In this document: piece by piece, positions 1 through 11,503 of the stretch | How the letters are laid out: each line of letters begins with the position of its first letter | How positions within the stretch are numbered: position 1 is the first letter of the stretch | Assembly: GCF_026151205.1 (NCBI RefSeq) | Contig: NC_087074.1 | Span: 992,001 to 1,056,000 of the forward strand | Length of the DNA: 64,000 bases | Reading direction: 5' to 3' | From: Bolinopsis microptera | Taxonomy: Eukaryota; Ctenophora; Tentaculata; Lobata; Bolinopsidae | Made by a program: the position numbers and the translations under genes | Notes under the pieces: model-generated | What the model saw: only the letters and a program-made list of their open reading frames with translations | The model's database searches: none | Told to the model about the DNA's origin: nothing

Positions 1-1560
1 TAAAAAAAAATGGAATCTGAATGGGAAAAATTTTTGGGGGCGAAACGCCGTTTTGCAAAAAAATTTGGGTAATTTAAGCCCTGGCCCCCGGAAAAATACA
101 GGGGGGGCCCAAAAATCATGTGCAAACGTTGGGGGGTTTTAAAAGCTCAGTCACTGGTGCCCCAAATTTTTAATACTTCCCCCTGGTATGACTTTTGTAC
201 CACCAAATGGTTTTGAGGGAAAATTTTTCAATCGAAAAATATTCCCCGTTCCTTTTTTTCAAATGGAGGGTTTATTTTCAATTTATTTGATGTTTGGATG
301 TCGGTCAACTAAAAAGTTTTTTGAAATTTTGTTTGGCCATTCCCAATTACGTTTGCCTGAAAGAATTTTGAACTTTTAGCTTCTCAGATTTACCGGAAAA
401 AAGCATAAACGATTTATTCATAAAGGAAAGGGTTTAGGTGATTGGTTTTCCCCAAAACCCCGGGTAAGGTGACCCCCTTAAAACCCCGTTTTAAAAAATT
501 TTGGAATTTTTTTTAAGGGGGCCCCAAATTTAAGGTTTTCGTGCCCCGGTTTTCCAAATCACCCATCCCAAATTTTTTTAACGAGATACACAAAATGGGG
601 TTTTTAACTTCGTCAATTTTTAACCCACTTTCTTTTTTTACTTTTAGTAGGTTTGGCTGGGGTCGCCTTTAGGAAAAAAAATCAAAGTACTCCCCCCATC
701 ACTCCCCAGGGGGCTTTTTGTAAAACCATTCCCGAGTGAGTTTGTTAGTACGGTGTTTCCTTTAGTCGGAGGTGTGTCGGGGGTTCTTTTTAAAATTTAG
801 CCCCCCGACGATTTTAAAAAAGGGCAAAGTTTGAGATTGGGGAAATTTATTTTTTTTGGGGAAAAAGTTTTTACAGCGGCCGCTTTCACTCCCAAAGAGT
901 TTCAAGTGGTTGCCACAGAACGCTGTGATTTTTTGTTTTAGTGCTGGTACAGTAGCTTTTATTCCTGTCGGGGGGGGGTTTTTGAAACCATGCCCCAAAA
1001 TATTTGGGCCCCGGCCATTGGTATTTTCCCTGTGGATTTAAGATTTAAACCCTTTTTCGACGTCTCTGCAAGATTTGATATTTAGTTTTTGGGAGAATTT
1101 TCCCCGTAGCTAAAAACCCCTGCCTCCGGGTTTAAAGGGGGGTAAATTTTCGTTGAACGGGTTTTCTAACCCCTAGTCCCTTGGGCTTGGCTATTCCAAA
1201 AGGGGGAGCCAAAATTTTTAGCTTTCCCCCGCCCCCTTTTTTTAAGGGGTAGCAAGAAAAAATTTTTATCTAACTTTAAGACGTAAGAACCCGGATGACT
1301 AGTGCTTTCTGATTGGGGTCAATTTTTGGATGTGGGGAGTCCAAAAAGCCCGTCGTTTTATAAAAAACCCCCAAGTCCCTGCCCGTTTCGGTGGCCCAAA
1401 TTTTTTTGACCGGGGTAAAAGGGGTAAAGACAAAATATTTTTAAAAGGCAGATTTCGAAACAGAAGAGGGAAATTTTTGAGCGAAAAATTAAAGGGGCTC
1501 AAAATTTTGGGTTCATTTAGCTGCCCAAAAATTTTCTTCCCACCCCGGCCCCCGACATTG
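1..1560. other. Low-quality sequence with inflated homopolymers
   Basis: This stretch is dense in runs of A, C, G and T of four to eight bases in almost every line, with C and G runs next to A and T runs. Base use changes abruptly near 1560, where recognisable LINE sequence begins. No open frame carries a recognisable motif. The pattern fits an error-rich contig end or badly called read rather than biology. Short ORFs here should not be trusted. The true 3' part of the neighbouring LINE may lie inside it, unreadable. Confidence 0.7.
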
Positions 1561-2340
1561 AAGAGGTTCTTCTTGTAGCGATGCTTTGGTGGCCAAGTCC
1601 AATATTATACGAAGAGTTTAGTGTCATCAGCAAATATCTTTCCAAGAGAGGTAAGCAGTGCGACCAATTGGTCATCGATGTAGAGAATGAACAGAATCGG
1701 TCCCACAGCACTGTACCTTGTGGCACTCCACTTATCACCAGCTGGAAGGATGACTTAGTTCCTTCAACGACCACTGTCTGGAGACGGTTTGTTAGGAATT
1801 CGCTTAACCACTGGAGCATGTTCCATGAATTCCGTAACGTTTTGCTTTTGCCAAGTAGTATGTTGTGATCCACCTTATCGAACGCCTTGGCGTATCGAGG
1901 TATATGACATCTACTTCTTCGCACTGTTCAGGCTTTTCAATATGGTATCTACCTGGTCTAAGAGTTGAGTAGGCAGCTCCTATTTTGCGAAATCCATGTT
2001 GATGCGGTGAAAGAAGATTAATCGCTTCCATATGTCGACAAGGTTGATTCGTATCACTCTTTCGAAGAATCTTGATGATATGCGATGTTATAGAAAACAG
2101 GGCGGTAGTTGGCAGCTCTGTGCGGTCACCCTTCTTGTAGACAGGGCGTAACTAAAACTGCGTTTTCATGCTAGGAGGGATTACCCTCCAGTTTCAAAAA
2201 GAATCTTGCCAGAGTAGAAATATGGGCTCGGACAAATGTCTCTCTACATTTGGTCAGGATCCTAGCAGGGATATCACCATCAGGGGTCGATGAATACGGG
2301 CCCGTTCCTTGATGGCTTCTGAGATATCGTTAACTGAGAA
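1560..2340 (-). pseudogene. LINE reverse transcriptase, fragmented over several frames
   Basis: RT fingers and palm motifs are present but scattered. They are LSPHQHGFR near 2000, VDVIYLD near 1910, YAKAFDKVDHNILL near 1880, WLSEFLTNRLQTVVVEG near 1790, SGVPQGTV near 1720 and the catalytic FADDTKLF at 1611-1643. SGVPQG and FADD lie in different frames, so at least two frameshifts separate them. Thumb and C-terminal parts are not recognisable because the poor-quality block begins here. The copy cannot encode a full enzyme as written. I cannot tell decay from sequencing error. Confidence 0.8.
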
Positions 2341-2663
2341 TTGCATTTGATCGAGTTCCTTAACTGGCACAGGGTTCAATCCCAGCAAGGCCTTTCCTCG
2401 ATGTGGGCTTCATTTGGGTCACTAATTACTTTCACATATTGGGCCTGGAGGAGCTCGGCCTTTTCCTTGGGGTCAGTGTGCAGTCGACCTTCTCTATCTC
2501 TGATGGGGGAGACAGAAGATTTGACTTTCGCATACTTCTTTTGCGTAGCTGTAGAAGTAACGTGGAATTTGTCTTTATGGTAGTGACAGCTTTAGCCTCG
2601 CGTTCGTTGAGCTCGTTGATGATCAGCCTCACTTATTTCAAATGCAAGAGGTCCACTTCATTT

Positions 2664-3512
2664 CTAAGCTTTGCAAGGACGGGGGGACGTAGGGTTTCTT
2701 GAGTAATGGCATTCATGCGGGCGTTGATCTTCCTCTTTTTCCTTTAAGCGTATACTTTTTACGACAATGCTGGTTCTGTGCACTGGGGAAGCACCTGGCT
2801 TATTATTGTACGGGGAATTGAGGAGAGTGACCTGGAGCACAGTCAAACGGATGAGTTCCAAGAAATTACTCCCATTCTCATCGTCTTCACAGAGTCTTTT
2901 AAGTTCCTTCCAATCTATTGTTGTTAGAAGTTCATTAATAGCTTCAAAGTCAGCGTTGTGATAATTTACTGCTCGAAAAGAGTCTTTATCTACAACTTCA
3001 GTTGAGGTTTGCTTGGGGCTGAGGGGGTTGTGACCTAGTAAAAGCTCAACAAGTCTATGATCAGACAGCTGGGTCTCACACACGTTCGTCTCGATTACGT
3101 CTTGGGGCTTGTTGGTGAGTATCAAATCAATAATGTTGCTATCTCTAGTAGGTTCATGAATCATTTGACTGAGAAAGTTCTTGTTCATGAAGTCGAGTAG
3201 GCCTGAGCAGGCTCTTTGATTCGATTGGGTTTGGCCGGCGAGGACATTTGAATACTCCCAGTCTATATTGGGGAGATTAAAGTCTCCCATTATGTAGAGG
3301 TCCGGTGTTCTGTTATCGGAGGTGAGGGCGTCTAGTTTCTTTTGAACTAGGTCCAGAGTTCCTTTGAAAGATTCAGTTGGAGCGTCCGGTGGGCGGTAAA
3401 TAACTACAGCTAATGTATTCATTGAGTCTATGAAACAGTAAAGCATGCTGCAGTATTTGTCACTATTACTAAAACAGTCTGAAAATAATAGTGACTCCTC
3501 AATGTAGAGCAC
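2664..3512 (-). pseudogene. LINE ORF2 N-terminal part: APE-type endonuclease
   Basis: A 282-residue frame carries the C-terminal two thirds of an exonuclease-endonuclease-phosphatase domain. The visible motifs are VIYRPPDAP, YIMGDFNLPNIDW (the GDFN catalytic block), IIDLILTN and LSDHRLVELLL (the SDH catalytic block). In LINEs this domain nicks the target DNA for target-primed reverse transcription. The N-terminal catalytic Asn and Glu blocks are not in this frame, and the sequence above 3512 runs into stops, so the 5' part is frameshifted or lost. The frame breaks again near 2664, before the RT. Confidence 0.85.
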
Positions 3513-3729
3513 ACATCCACCACCCTTTCGAAAAGGGCGATCAGTCCTTACAGAGTTGTATCCCTCTATCTTGATCTGTGCATCACTAATATATGGTTTT
3601 TAGCCACGACTCCGTGATAGCAAGAAATGGGGGTGGTGGGGGATTCTTTGTCGTGGAGCATATGATCTCTGATGACGGGTATTTTCCACTTGACAGTACT
3701 AGTGGCGGCAGGTGAGATTGATCTGGCAT

Positions 3730-5180
3730 TTAGTAGCAAGATCCTGCATAATTGGGATGAAGGCCCATTTGATGCGGTAGTTGAAATGGCTGCATTGGTG
3801 CAGTCATTGGGAATGGGGGTCGGACTTGTCCTTGAGGTGGAGGGGCTTGGAGTTGGCTTTGGGAGGATGGTTGGCGTGATCTTGACTGGGTTTCTTGTAT
3901 TAATGTCGGGATTTCGTCCCGAAGCTTCATGAGCTTTGAGTCCATTTCGGATATAATTCCGTTCTTAAGGTTTTCCAGAAGTTTCTCTAAAAAAGCACCG
4001 TCTCTTTCTCTTTCAGAGTAACTATCCTTGCGTGTTCTAGCCTGTTTCCAGTTATCCACAGTTGGCGGTATACTGTGTTTACTGAGTTTAGGCTGCCCAT
4101 TTTGTCGGGTTCAATGGAGCTTAGAGGTGGCCATTGTCCTCGGGCTTGGTTAAAGTCTGGTCTTCTTAGACCTCTTTGTTGTTGCGGCTGATGTTGCTGT
4201 TGTTGCAGGGGCTGGGACCTATCTATTCCTGCATTTGTGGCTCCAACAGTCTTTCTAGCAGTTCCTTTCAAGTGATGGAAGCCGCACTCTTTATGGAAAC
4301 AAGTTCGGGTAGCCACTGAGTTTCTGCACAGTTTTGGGTGAAAGAAGTTGCAATTTTCCCCTTTCTTGCAGCCTCTTTGTTTGTCGTCCCCAAAATCTGA
4401 GTAATATCGGCACCTTTTGGGATGCAGATATGGGCATCCTTTGCCATTTATCAGGCGTTTTCCAGTGAGGCCATGGTGGCATCTTCTCATGACATATTCT
4501 CTGCAGACCACACTCACAGTGTTAGTCTGTTCTTCGTTCAAGTTGTCGTCTCTATTCCTTCTAGGGCTCTCTCTATCCTCTTCTGAAGTGATATGTTCTT
4601 CTCCTTCCTCGTCATGTTCTTTGATAGGATCCAGAATACCTTCAGACGAGCTTTGAGAGCTTCTTGCCTTGGGGGGCTTTTGAGGGGGCTGTAGGGACAG
4701 GTCGTTTTTACGGTCGCACTCATAACAGAGCCACAATCCTTCAGGCGGGAAGAATCCCTTCTCGATTAGTTCTTTAAAAGCGGTCGCTTTTTCTTTCATC
4801 TTTTCACAATTGTGCGAACCCTGCATACAAAGCCGACATCTTAAGAGCGGTTGGACTGTCATATCGTTGTGGTATACAGTTGAGCAGGCATCACAATTGG
4901 TGTCGAACAGGGACTCGATCTTGAGTATCATTCGGTCACACAGAATCTCCTGGTTCTTGTACAGCTTCTTTTCAGCTTCACGTACTTTAAAACCTAATAG
5001 TTGGGCACAGGCTTCGAGAACAGGGGCATTGTGGGCTTTCATATTCTCTAAGTTTGTTTTGTAGGTAGCAGTGGCACTGTAAGAACACAATACTTTCTTG
5101 CTGGGTTCATCTGCAAGGTTTAGTAGGCTTCCAATCGCAATCTTTTTGCTTTCTGATTGTTTTTCCTTTAAGCCTGCCAT
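3730..5180 (-). pseudogene. LINE ORF1: PHD-like plus three CCCH zinc fingers, frameshifted C-terminus
   Basis: The first 397-codon frame starts with ATG at 5180. Residues 96-155 form a Cys/His cluster resembling a PHD finger (CDAC, CRLC, H, C, then LCYEC). Residues about 226-303 hold three CCCH-type fingers, each ending in a C-x3-H such as CPYLHP, CNFFHP or CGFHH. A low-complexity acidic and Ser/Pro linker separates the two modules, and a Gln-rich stretch follows the fingers. Near 4050 the frame breaks. An overlapping frame (3730-4059) continues with a charged, probably coiled-coil segment (FLEKLLENLKNGI) and a Pro/Gln-rich tail. The intact ORF1 was therefore probably near 480-500 residues. 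ORF1 proteins of LINEs bind the element RNA; a PHD plus CCCH combination would suit RNA or chromatin binding, which is inference. Confidence 0.75.
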
Positions 5181-5387
5181 TTCAGTTCTTCAAAACAAGA
5201 TGATATATGTACAATAATCTATGTACCGTGGTCGTATGTAATGTAATGTACAATAAGCATGTACTTGGTAGCCGCTTATCAAATATTTTAAAAGATAAGA
5301 GAGCTCACTAATTGCTAACAAATGGAAAAATGCAATCTAAAAAAAATAAAAAAAAAAAAAAAAATCCGTTTTGCCTCATGTTTTCAG

Positions 5388-5539
5388 ATCATACCTATGC
5401 AACATTTGATAATCTACCGTCTCTGAAAGAATTAGGCGTTCAGCATGTCCAGAGAAAACAATATAGGTGTTTTAATATTGAATGGGCGTGGTCTAAAATA
5501 TTCGAATTTTCAAATTTTGACGACGGAATCCTCGAACCA
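5388..5539 (+). CDS. Isolated exon-like block, unknown protein
   Basis: An open frame is bounded by a good acceptor (TTTTCAG) and a strong donor (GTAAGTAC). It enters in phase 1 and leaves in phase 0. The product runs from HTYATFDNLPSLKELG to SNFDDGILEP and has a balanced, aromatic-rich composition (for example YRCFNIEWAWSK). I recognise no family; a weak resemblance to piggyBac-type transposase text around FDNLPSLKEL is not enough to name it. It sits between the LINE and the inverted-duplication arm with no partner exons seen nearby, so it is probably an orphaned exon of a host gene or an old transposon. Confidence 0.4.
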
Positions 5540-5608
5540 GTAAGTACAGTATGCCATCTGCAAAGCAACAGCTCTCAAATATAAAACACGGCGGAGGTAT
5601 AAGACCCA

Positions 5609-5640
5609 ACGTTTGCACACTGACTTTTGCCCCACCCTGT
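5609..5640 (-). mobile_element. Possible mariner-type terminal repeat
   Basis: Read from 5638 downwards, the sequence starts CAGGGTGGGGCAAAAGTC next to a TA dinucleotide. This style of end is familiar from mariner/Tc1 elements. It stops exactly where homology to the other inverted arm begins, so the arm border may simply be a transposon end. No matching opposite end was found. Confidence 0.3.
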
Positions 5641-5641
5641 A

Positions 5642-5831
5642 TGATTGAATATCCATAAGGTAAGAGTATTTGGTCGGATTTCCCACGAGGATAAAGGCCA
5701 CAAGTACGAACAGGTAAAAGTAAATAGCTGAATTTTTGCCAATATCCATGTCCTTGGTACAAAGGTAAATGAACACTAATGCCGCAATGTCGGCACCACT
5801 TACCGCGATATTTTTCTTGGAATAAATTCAT
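5642..5831 (-). pseudogene. Broken copy of the two-helix membrane ORF
   Basis: This is the reverse-complement counterpart of the intact small ORF at 55743-55934. The membrane part (IYFYLFVLVAFILVGNP) is retained, but one extra base near the start codon puts the ATG in another frame. Homology ends at the arm border, at the same place as the stop region of the intact copy. Confidence 0.45.
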
Positions 5832-6280
5832 GATTTATACATTTGTATATGTAATCACACCACTGTCACAAGAAAATGTGAGGGCTACCCCATCGGTTTA
5901 ACCCAAAATGTATAAGTGTCGACAAAGTTCATTTTCAACAAACACTGCAAGCTGACCCAAAACCCCACCACAACCAAAAGATCAAAGGATTCACAAAACC
6001 CAATCGTACGTGTGTTCGAGTCGCGAGATGGAGCAGGGTTGACGGCAGAGAGAGAGAGGGGGGATATCCACATCATCACCTCTGACACATCTCAAACTTT
6101 GGAAACATTCTTGGGAAAACACCTATATCTTGTTTGCAATAGGATCAGAACGTCGTACTTGCAAGCTTGCGAGCTAAATGTTTTAGTGTACTCAATACTT
6201 GACTCAATAGCCATTGTGTCACTATGCTCCAAGAGACTAACGTTACAAACATTCAGATTCGTGTCTGACAGAGCTATACT

Positions 6281-6335
6281 CTGCAGCACTCTGTATCACT
6301 CTGCAGCACTCTGTATCACTCTGTAGCACTCTGCA
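6281..6335 (+). repeat. Short tandem repeat, CTCTGCAGCA/CTCTGTATCA units
   Basis: About five decamer-like units follow each other, all built on CTCTG followed by CAGCA or TATCA. The inverse lies near 55240-55290 in the other arm with slightly different unit order. Confidence 0.75.
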
Positions 6336-6365
6336 GCAATCGATTAGTCATGTTTTACTATCGAG

Positions 6366-6400
6366 ATACAGTAAAACCCCGATTTACCGCGGAGGAACCA
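6366..6400 (+). mobile_element. Possible pogo/Tigger-like terminal repeat
   Basis: The sequence TACAGTAAAACCCCGATTTA starts a CG-containing stretch and resembles the ends of pogo-type elements, with TA as the would-be target duplication. It is present in both arms. No opposite end was found within the unit. Confidence 0.25.
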
Positions 6401-9231
6401 TTTCATTTCAGCGCCATTTAGGAAAAGGAAATGGCTGCGGTTAGTCATATTTTTCCATCCAGATATTTGGTAGAGTGAGCAAGAGCCTTTATCAGGCTGG
6501 TTATTATTATCAAACTTTACACAAATCTGAAATAGTTAACAATAAACATCCTAAAGATCTGATAAGATCGGTAAATTATTATTAAATGGCAATGAAATTA
6601 AAAACAAAAACATAGCAGGCTGGTTAATCTGAAAAAATGAAATACAAACAAGAAAATAAAAATAAAACCTTCCATTAAGCTAAAAGGGTCTTTTCGGCTT
6701 TATAGATGAAGAATTGAATAAGTAAATTTCAACGAAACTGAATTTAGCTATCCAACGATCGGACTATAAGTATACAGCTAAAGAATATTCAAGATGGTAT
6801 GTTACGACTAATGTCTGGCGAACATTAGTCCACCACATTATTGGAAATGGGATAACCAGCTTGATCTTTGTCACTGTGACGTATGGTATTCCATATATCC
6901 AGAGTTACCTAAAAATAATGCATAAAAGGATCCTGACTTGCTAGGAAATCACCCGTTATGTAAAACATTAAATATTCTTTTAGCTATGAAGTCCTGGGAT
7001 CAATGAAAACCACTTTAAACATATTATCAGTTATAGTCAATAACTACACTCTAAACCAACGATTCTACAAAGTAACTTGAAGATTAAGTTACTTCAGAAC
7101 TCTCTGTTCTAAAAAGAAGCTTCGACAACGCCCTAGAAGGATTGGGCCTTGCTTTAAGCGGCCTATCTGTCAATACTTGACGTATTCTATGACGCACTGC
7201 AGATGCCGTGATGAAGAAACTACCGCATCTTGGTCTCATTTAAAAGAAATATTAAATCAATAACATTTGAACGGCTAAGTAATGACAGTCGAGACTCCAG
7301 AGACAGATATATCTATATGAACTCATATTTTTCACTGCGATATTGTCCAATTACTACTTGCAAATGATAGCAATATGGAGCTTTTAGTGTAGCGGATACA
7401 ATTTTTCTGATGGTCGATAAGAAATTAGATTTCGGTAAGTATAATTTGAATAAATTGCTCCACAAGCTGTCCATTCATGATGATAATATAACGTTGAGCT
7501 CTAAGTTATGAAATAAAGCAGCAAGTTATAGCTAATAAACACGAGCTTCTTTTCGTATTTCAAAAGCAAACAAGTAGTGATATGGGTGATAATATGCTTT
7601 GACCGAGTTAACAATGTCTTCTTGTCGAGGTAACAACATGTCAGCTATTACGAGCACACAAGGAAAATGCAGTCTAGGTACTCAGTGTGTTCAGAAGCAG
7701 AAATAGAGGTAACCCTGCCTAACTATGCTGAATAGTGTGAATATCACTAATTGTTCATAGTTAGTCGGTTAACCGGTTAAGTGTGAGCATCAACCGACAG
7801 ATTACCGAACTGCCCCAGAAAAATGGCCACTGCTGAATATCCTCTAATGGATAGTCTGGTAGAGGAGTACCCTCAATACAAACTGATTCGGATCAGTCTT
7901 GTTCAAAGATACTTATCATTTTGAGATATCAACTTCCTACCTTGAGCGGCGTCTACAAAATAAAAGTCACCAAGAAGAAGAATAAAAGTCGACGCTGCAA
8001 CTGTGATGATCGTCTCCTTGCAACTATAAAATGTATGTTGTTATACTTCATCTTCTGTTATTTAGTATTTGTTTCATGGCCTGGTATATCTGTTGCTCAA
8101 AGCTGATTGACTGACCAAAGATTACGTGGTTTCCGATTGGTTGCTTAAAAGTAGAACTCATAAAGGCATGCAAGGGCCAGGGCCAGGATATATGACATGA
8201 AATTAGTTGGAACAATTCACTTGGCCAGCTTTAGAGTTGTGCCACATGACGATACATAGAGAGGGGGCCGTAATAAAATGAGAACGATCACATACCCTAA
8301 TCACATACACTAATATGACCCTGTATATATATATATTTATATATTAGGACGCAATGAAACTACCGGACCACGATACCGACCAAACTAATATAATATGACC
8401 CTGTATATATGTAGGGTCTGAAAAACACGTTTATATCTCGAAGTTATTCGTAATTGTGCAGCGACCTGGAACATATTTTATTTTCATTTTATCCCACGTC
8501 CTGTTTGAAATACTCATAGAATATACCTGCAGGCAGCATTGTCATTAATTAGTCTCATGCACTCGATCAGTCTCAAGAGACCCACAATCTAGCTAGTGTC
8601 TGCTAGCAGGGCCAATACCTTAGCCAATGTTTAGATTCGTTACCAAACAGTGACTAGTTCGCTGTTGAGCTGTGTCTGCACTCTGCATGCAGATGGATTG
8701 ACTGTAATGTTTCTAAAACGTGGCCTAGTATGGTGATGTAGAATCTTCCATATATGAAGTAGAATAAACCGCTTCCTGTGATGCTGTAGACATCACAGAT
8801 AGTCGTCGAAGGAGCTCCCAATAATGAAGATCAGGTATTCTCAGATAATCGTTATTTTCTAGTGTAGCCAGGTTGTAAAAAGCTTATCATTTCCAACAAA
8901 TCGTAATTGTCGGATGATATGTCAAAGTCCCGCCATATAATAAAGCATGGCCAGGAAAACCACTTTCAATTTACACCTAACCTAAGGCACTCTTTATCAG
9001 GTCGAGAGCCGAGAAAATACACAGGGCTGGGATCATGGCTGTGAGGGGAGGTCACAACTTCTGATCCCTTTGGACTACTAGAGTACTAGTTAGAACCAAC
9101 ATTGGGTCAGTTACTTTTGTCATTCAATTTATGTCATTCAATTTATGTCATTACATAACGTTTAATTGTTGTTTCATGTAATTATGAGGTAAGATAATTC
9201 GATGATACCCTAAGAGTTTGACTGTAAAGCT

Positions 9232-9637
9232 CATAGTTGGTTCGTGCGCACTTAACGTACTTTTAAAACATAACGCACTTAACGTACGAAAAAACGTAAA
9301 TCGCACTTTTACCTACCCTCGCTGGGCCATTTGCAGTTTTTTCATTTTTGAATACACAGTTCAAAACATCAGACAGTGTTATTTCCAAGATTTCACATAA
9401 ACTGTCATTGGTGACTCTTACAGTAGCTATTTTTGGAATGCCAGTGTGCGTGTGCAGTGTTGCGGGCGTTGCCTCTGGACGTTATTCATGTGTTTTAATT
9501 GTTTGTGTCTACACTAGTCTACAGAAAATGCTGGTGAATTCAACGGTAAACGTACTTAAACGCACTTTTAACGCACGAAATAATTCAAACGCACTTTACG
9601 TACTTTTCCCGAAAAATTGACGCACGAACCAACTATG
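9232..9637. mobile_element. 406-bp MITE with 17-bp TIR and 8-bp target duplication
   Basis: Both ends read CATAGTTGGTTCGTGCG (17 bp, perfect inverted repeat). GTAAAGCT flanks the element directly at 9224-9231 and 9638-9645. The other inverted arm has the empty site with a single copy of GTAAAGCT, which proves insertion. The inside contains repeated ACGCACTTAACGTAC-type words and no transposase. An 8-bp duplication fits hAT-type elements, although the TIR start is not the usual CAG. Confidence 0.9.
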
Positions 9638-10614
9638 GTAAAGCTGCCTCGTGGCTTCACTCTCATTACCATTTCATTAGGCGACAGTTTTTAAAATACC
9701 TGTGGTCAAATTTTATTGAAATCTGAATCTTGAAGTTTCAAATTGGACTCGTTTGTTCGGTTTAGAGCTGTTCTTCTTCAAAATCAAATCCTTTTTAACT
9801 AACTTATCGGACCTTATTTGGACGGACATTAAATGAACGGACATAACTATGAACGGAAATTAATATGAACGCTAGAAGGCACTCAAAACCATCAAAAATC
9901 CGAACTTTTTTCATTTTTTAAACGTTTTTTTATTCCAGAAAATGATATTTAAATCCATTTTTTATACAGTAAGGAAGAAAAGCAGTCGTTAAGCAGTAAA
10001 AATGTTAAAAGATGTGTACATGATCAGTATTTAATATCGCATATCATCTTCATCATAAATGGGTTTTCGTGCATGAAATAGTTCAACGTTAAAAAATTAA
10101 CCTTTAAAATTAACCAACGTTGGCCTATAAAACGTTTAAGAACTTTTCATTCACAATCTAAAATGAAATACAACGTTAAAACACTGTTCAATTTTAAACG
10201 TTGCTCATATCAATTGGTTCATCTTTTTGGGCGTTCGTGTAATGTTTTTTATCCCAGTTTCAACGTCTTTTCAGTTTCAACGAGTCAGCTAGAAACTTGA
10301 TCTCTATTTCCAGACTTTCATAATGATCATTAGGCTCACAACAGCTGGAATAAAATAAGTTAACCTTCTTTCTGGCTCACTTGTGGGCTGCTTCAGGCTA
10401 TACTATATATAACTGTCTAATTGAATAATTGGAAGAGAACGCCATCAGGCCTAGCTGAACCAAGCGGGGAGTTGATACACCTTTCACAAGCAAGAGCCAC
10501 TTTGGTCTACTTGCTGTGAGGTGTCTCAGCTACGCCTACATGGGTTGGGGGTCCCCCCCCCCCCTTTTCTTTTCTTTTTGGCTTTGCTGTTTGGTCTGCA
10601 CTGATCACCATTAT

Positions 10615-10851
10615 TTAGGACTCGACATGATTTAGTGTTTTACAGTGTGGGAGCTTGGGAGTAACTCTTAGAGGGAATATCTTCGATAAGATTTGCAAGG
10701 GTTTTGCTTGACCGTCCTTTTCCCACTGCGAGCTGATCATTCGCGAGGTGAAAATGAGCGCTGGGGACGATCTCTCTGAAATTTTACCTGTTGGTTCAGT
10801 GGACGATTTTAGCCACAGCGCCTTAAATTTAGCACGATCGTCCATAATCAC
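10615..10851 (-). CDS. Transposon-internal ORF, unknown
   Basis: A 78-codon frame starts MIMDDRAKFKALWLKSS. It is basic and soluble with no membrane segment or known motif. The 3' two fifths survive in the short transposon copy (near 49640-49733), where the deletion junction falls inside the frame. That supports its belonging to the transposon. It could be the first exon of an element-encoded protein. A donor-like GTAAAA sits after codon 20 or so. Confidence 0.35.
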   Translation of the reverse strand: MIMDDRAKFKALWLKSSTEPTGKISERSSPALIFTSRMISSQWEKDGQAKPLQILSKIFPLRVTPKLPHCKTLNHVES

Positions 10852-10859
10852 ACAAAGTT

Positions 10860-11503
10860 ACAGCTAATTTAGTGATGTAAACACTCGTCGCAATATACTG
10901 GAATTGAATCGAGCGCGTTACTATGGTTACTGCGCGTTGATATGGTTACTAGATTTAGATTAGATTCATCGTTTTAGCGCGCGTAGCATGTAGCATTATT
11001 ACAATTCTATCATATTGTCATATTATTATTAGATGCACGAGTTTAGCTGCATTTTACATTTAATTTCAGGAATCTGCAAGATTTGTAATCGATTAGATAA
11101 CATTTAATTTCGTTCTTCATTCCTTGCTTGGCGGTCCTCATTTATGTATGTATTTTTACCTGGGAGCGGGAACTCCAGGCTACGCTTTTCATTAACCGGG
11201 ATGTAATTTTCATAAACCGATTAGAGTTTAGTCAGTATGACATGCTGATCGCCGCCAGACAGTTGAAAATTTGTTTCATACACATAAAATTGATTGTGTC
11301 ATATCTGAGTTCTTGGCTGTATTTCGAAACCTCAGTCAGTTATGGGTTTTTACCGGCCTAAATAAAAAGTCAAGTTTACAGAACATTTCTGGGGAACCTT
11401 ACTATGTGTTTTACTTAACAAGATCAAAGATGCGAAGGTGAGGAAAAGGAAGCGTGCATTCGAGAGCGTATCATTTTGTACATTATATTACCCCGATCTG
11501 AAG
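10860..11503. other. Non-coding interior of the long transposon
   Basis: AT-rich sequence between the internal ORF and the GGTCCC-rich MITE. I see no convincing exon, RNA gene or repeat here. Confidence 0.5.

Larger units (their letters stand above)
1560..5185 (-). mobile_element. CR1-like non-LTR retrotransposon (LINE), broken
   Basis: Read on the minus strand, the order is a zinc-finger ORF1, an APE-type endonuclease and a reverse transcriptase. This is the layout of CR1/L2-like LINEs. Endonuclease signatures (GDFN, SDHR) and RT signatures (HGFR, AFDKVDH, SGVPQG, FADD) are visible in the right order but in different frames, so the copy is frameshifted or badly sequenced. The 3' end, with the rest of RT and the tail, is not identifiable because sequence quality collapses below 1560. 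The family assignment rests on motif layout only. Confidence 0.85.
5640..9800 (+). repeat. Left arm of large inverted duplication, outer part
   Basis: This stretch is matched in reverse complement at about 51970-55933 with high identity over its whole length, apart from small indels and a 406-bp MITE present only here. It holds the broken copy of a two-helix membrane ORF (near 5640-5831), a CTCTGCAGCA/CTCTGTATCA tandem motif (6290-6335) and a small ORF near 7921-8106. No intact recognisable gene was seen. Confidence 0.9.

Noticed and set aside
188-1578. Several ORFs of 60-82 codons in the first 1.6 kb
   Set aside because: They lie in homopolymer-inflated sequence where reading frames are meaningless.
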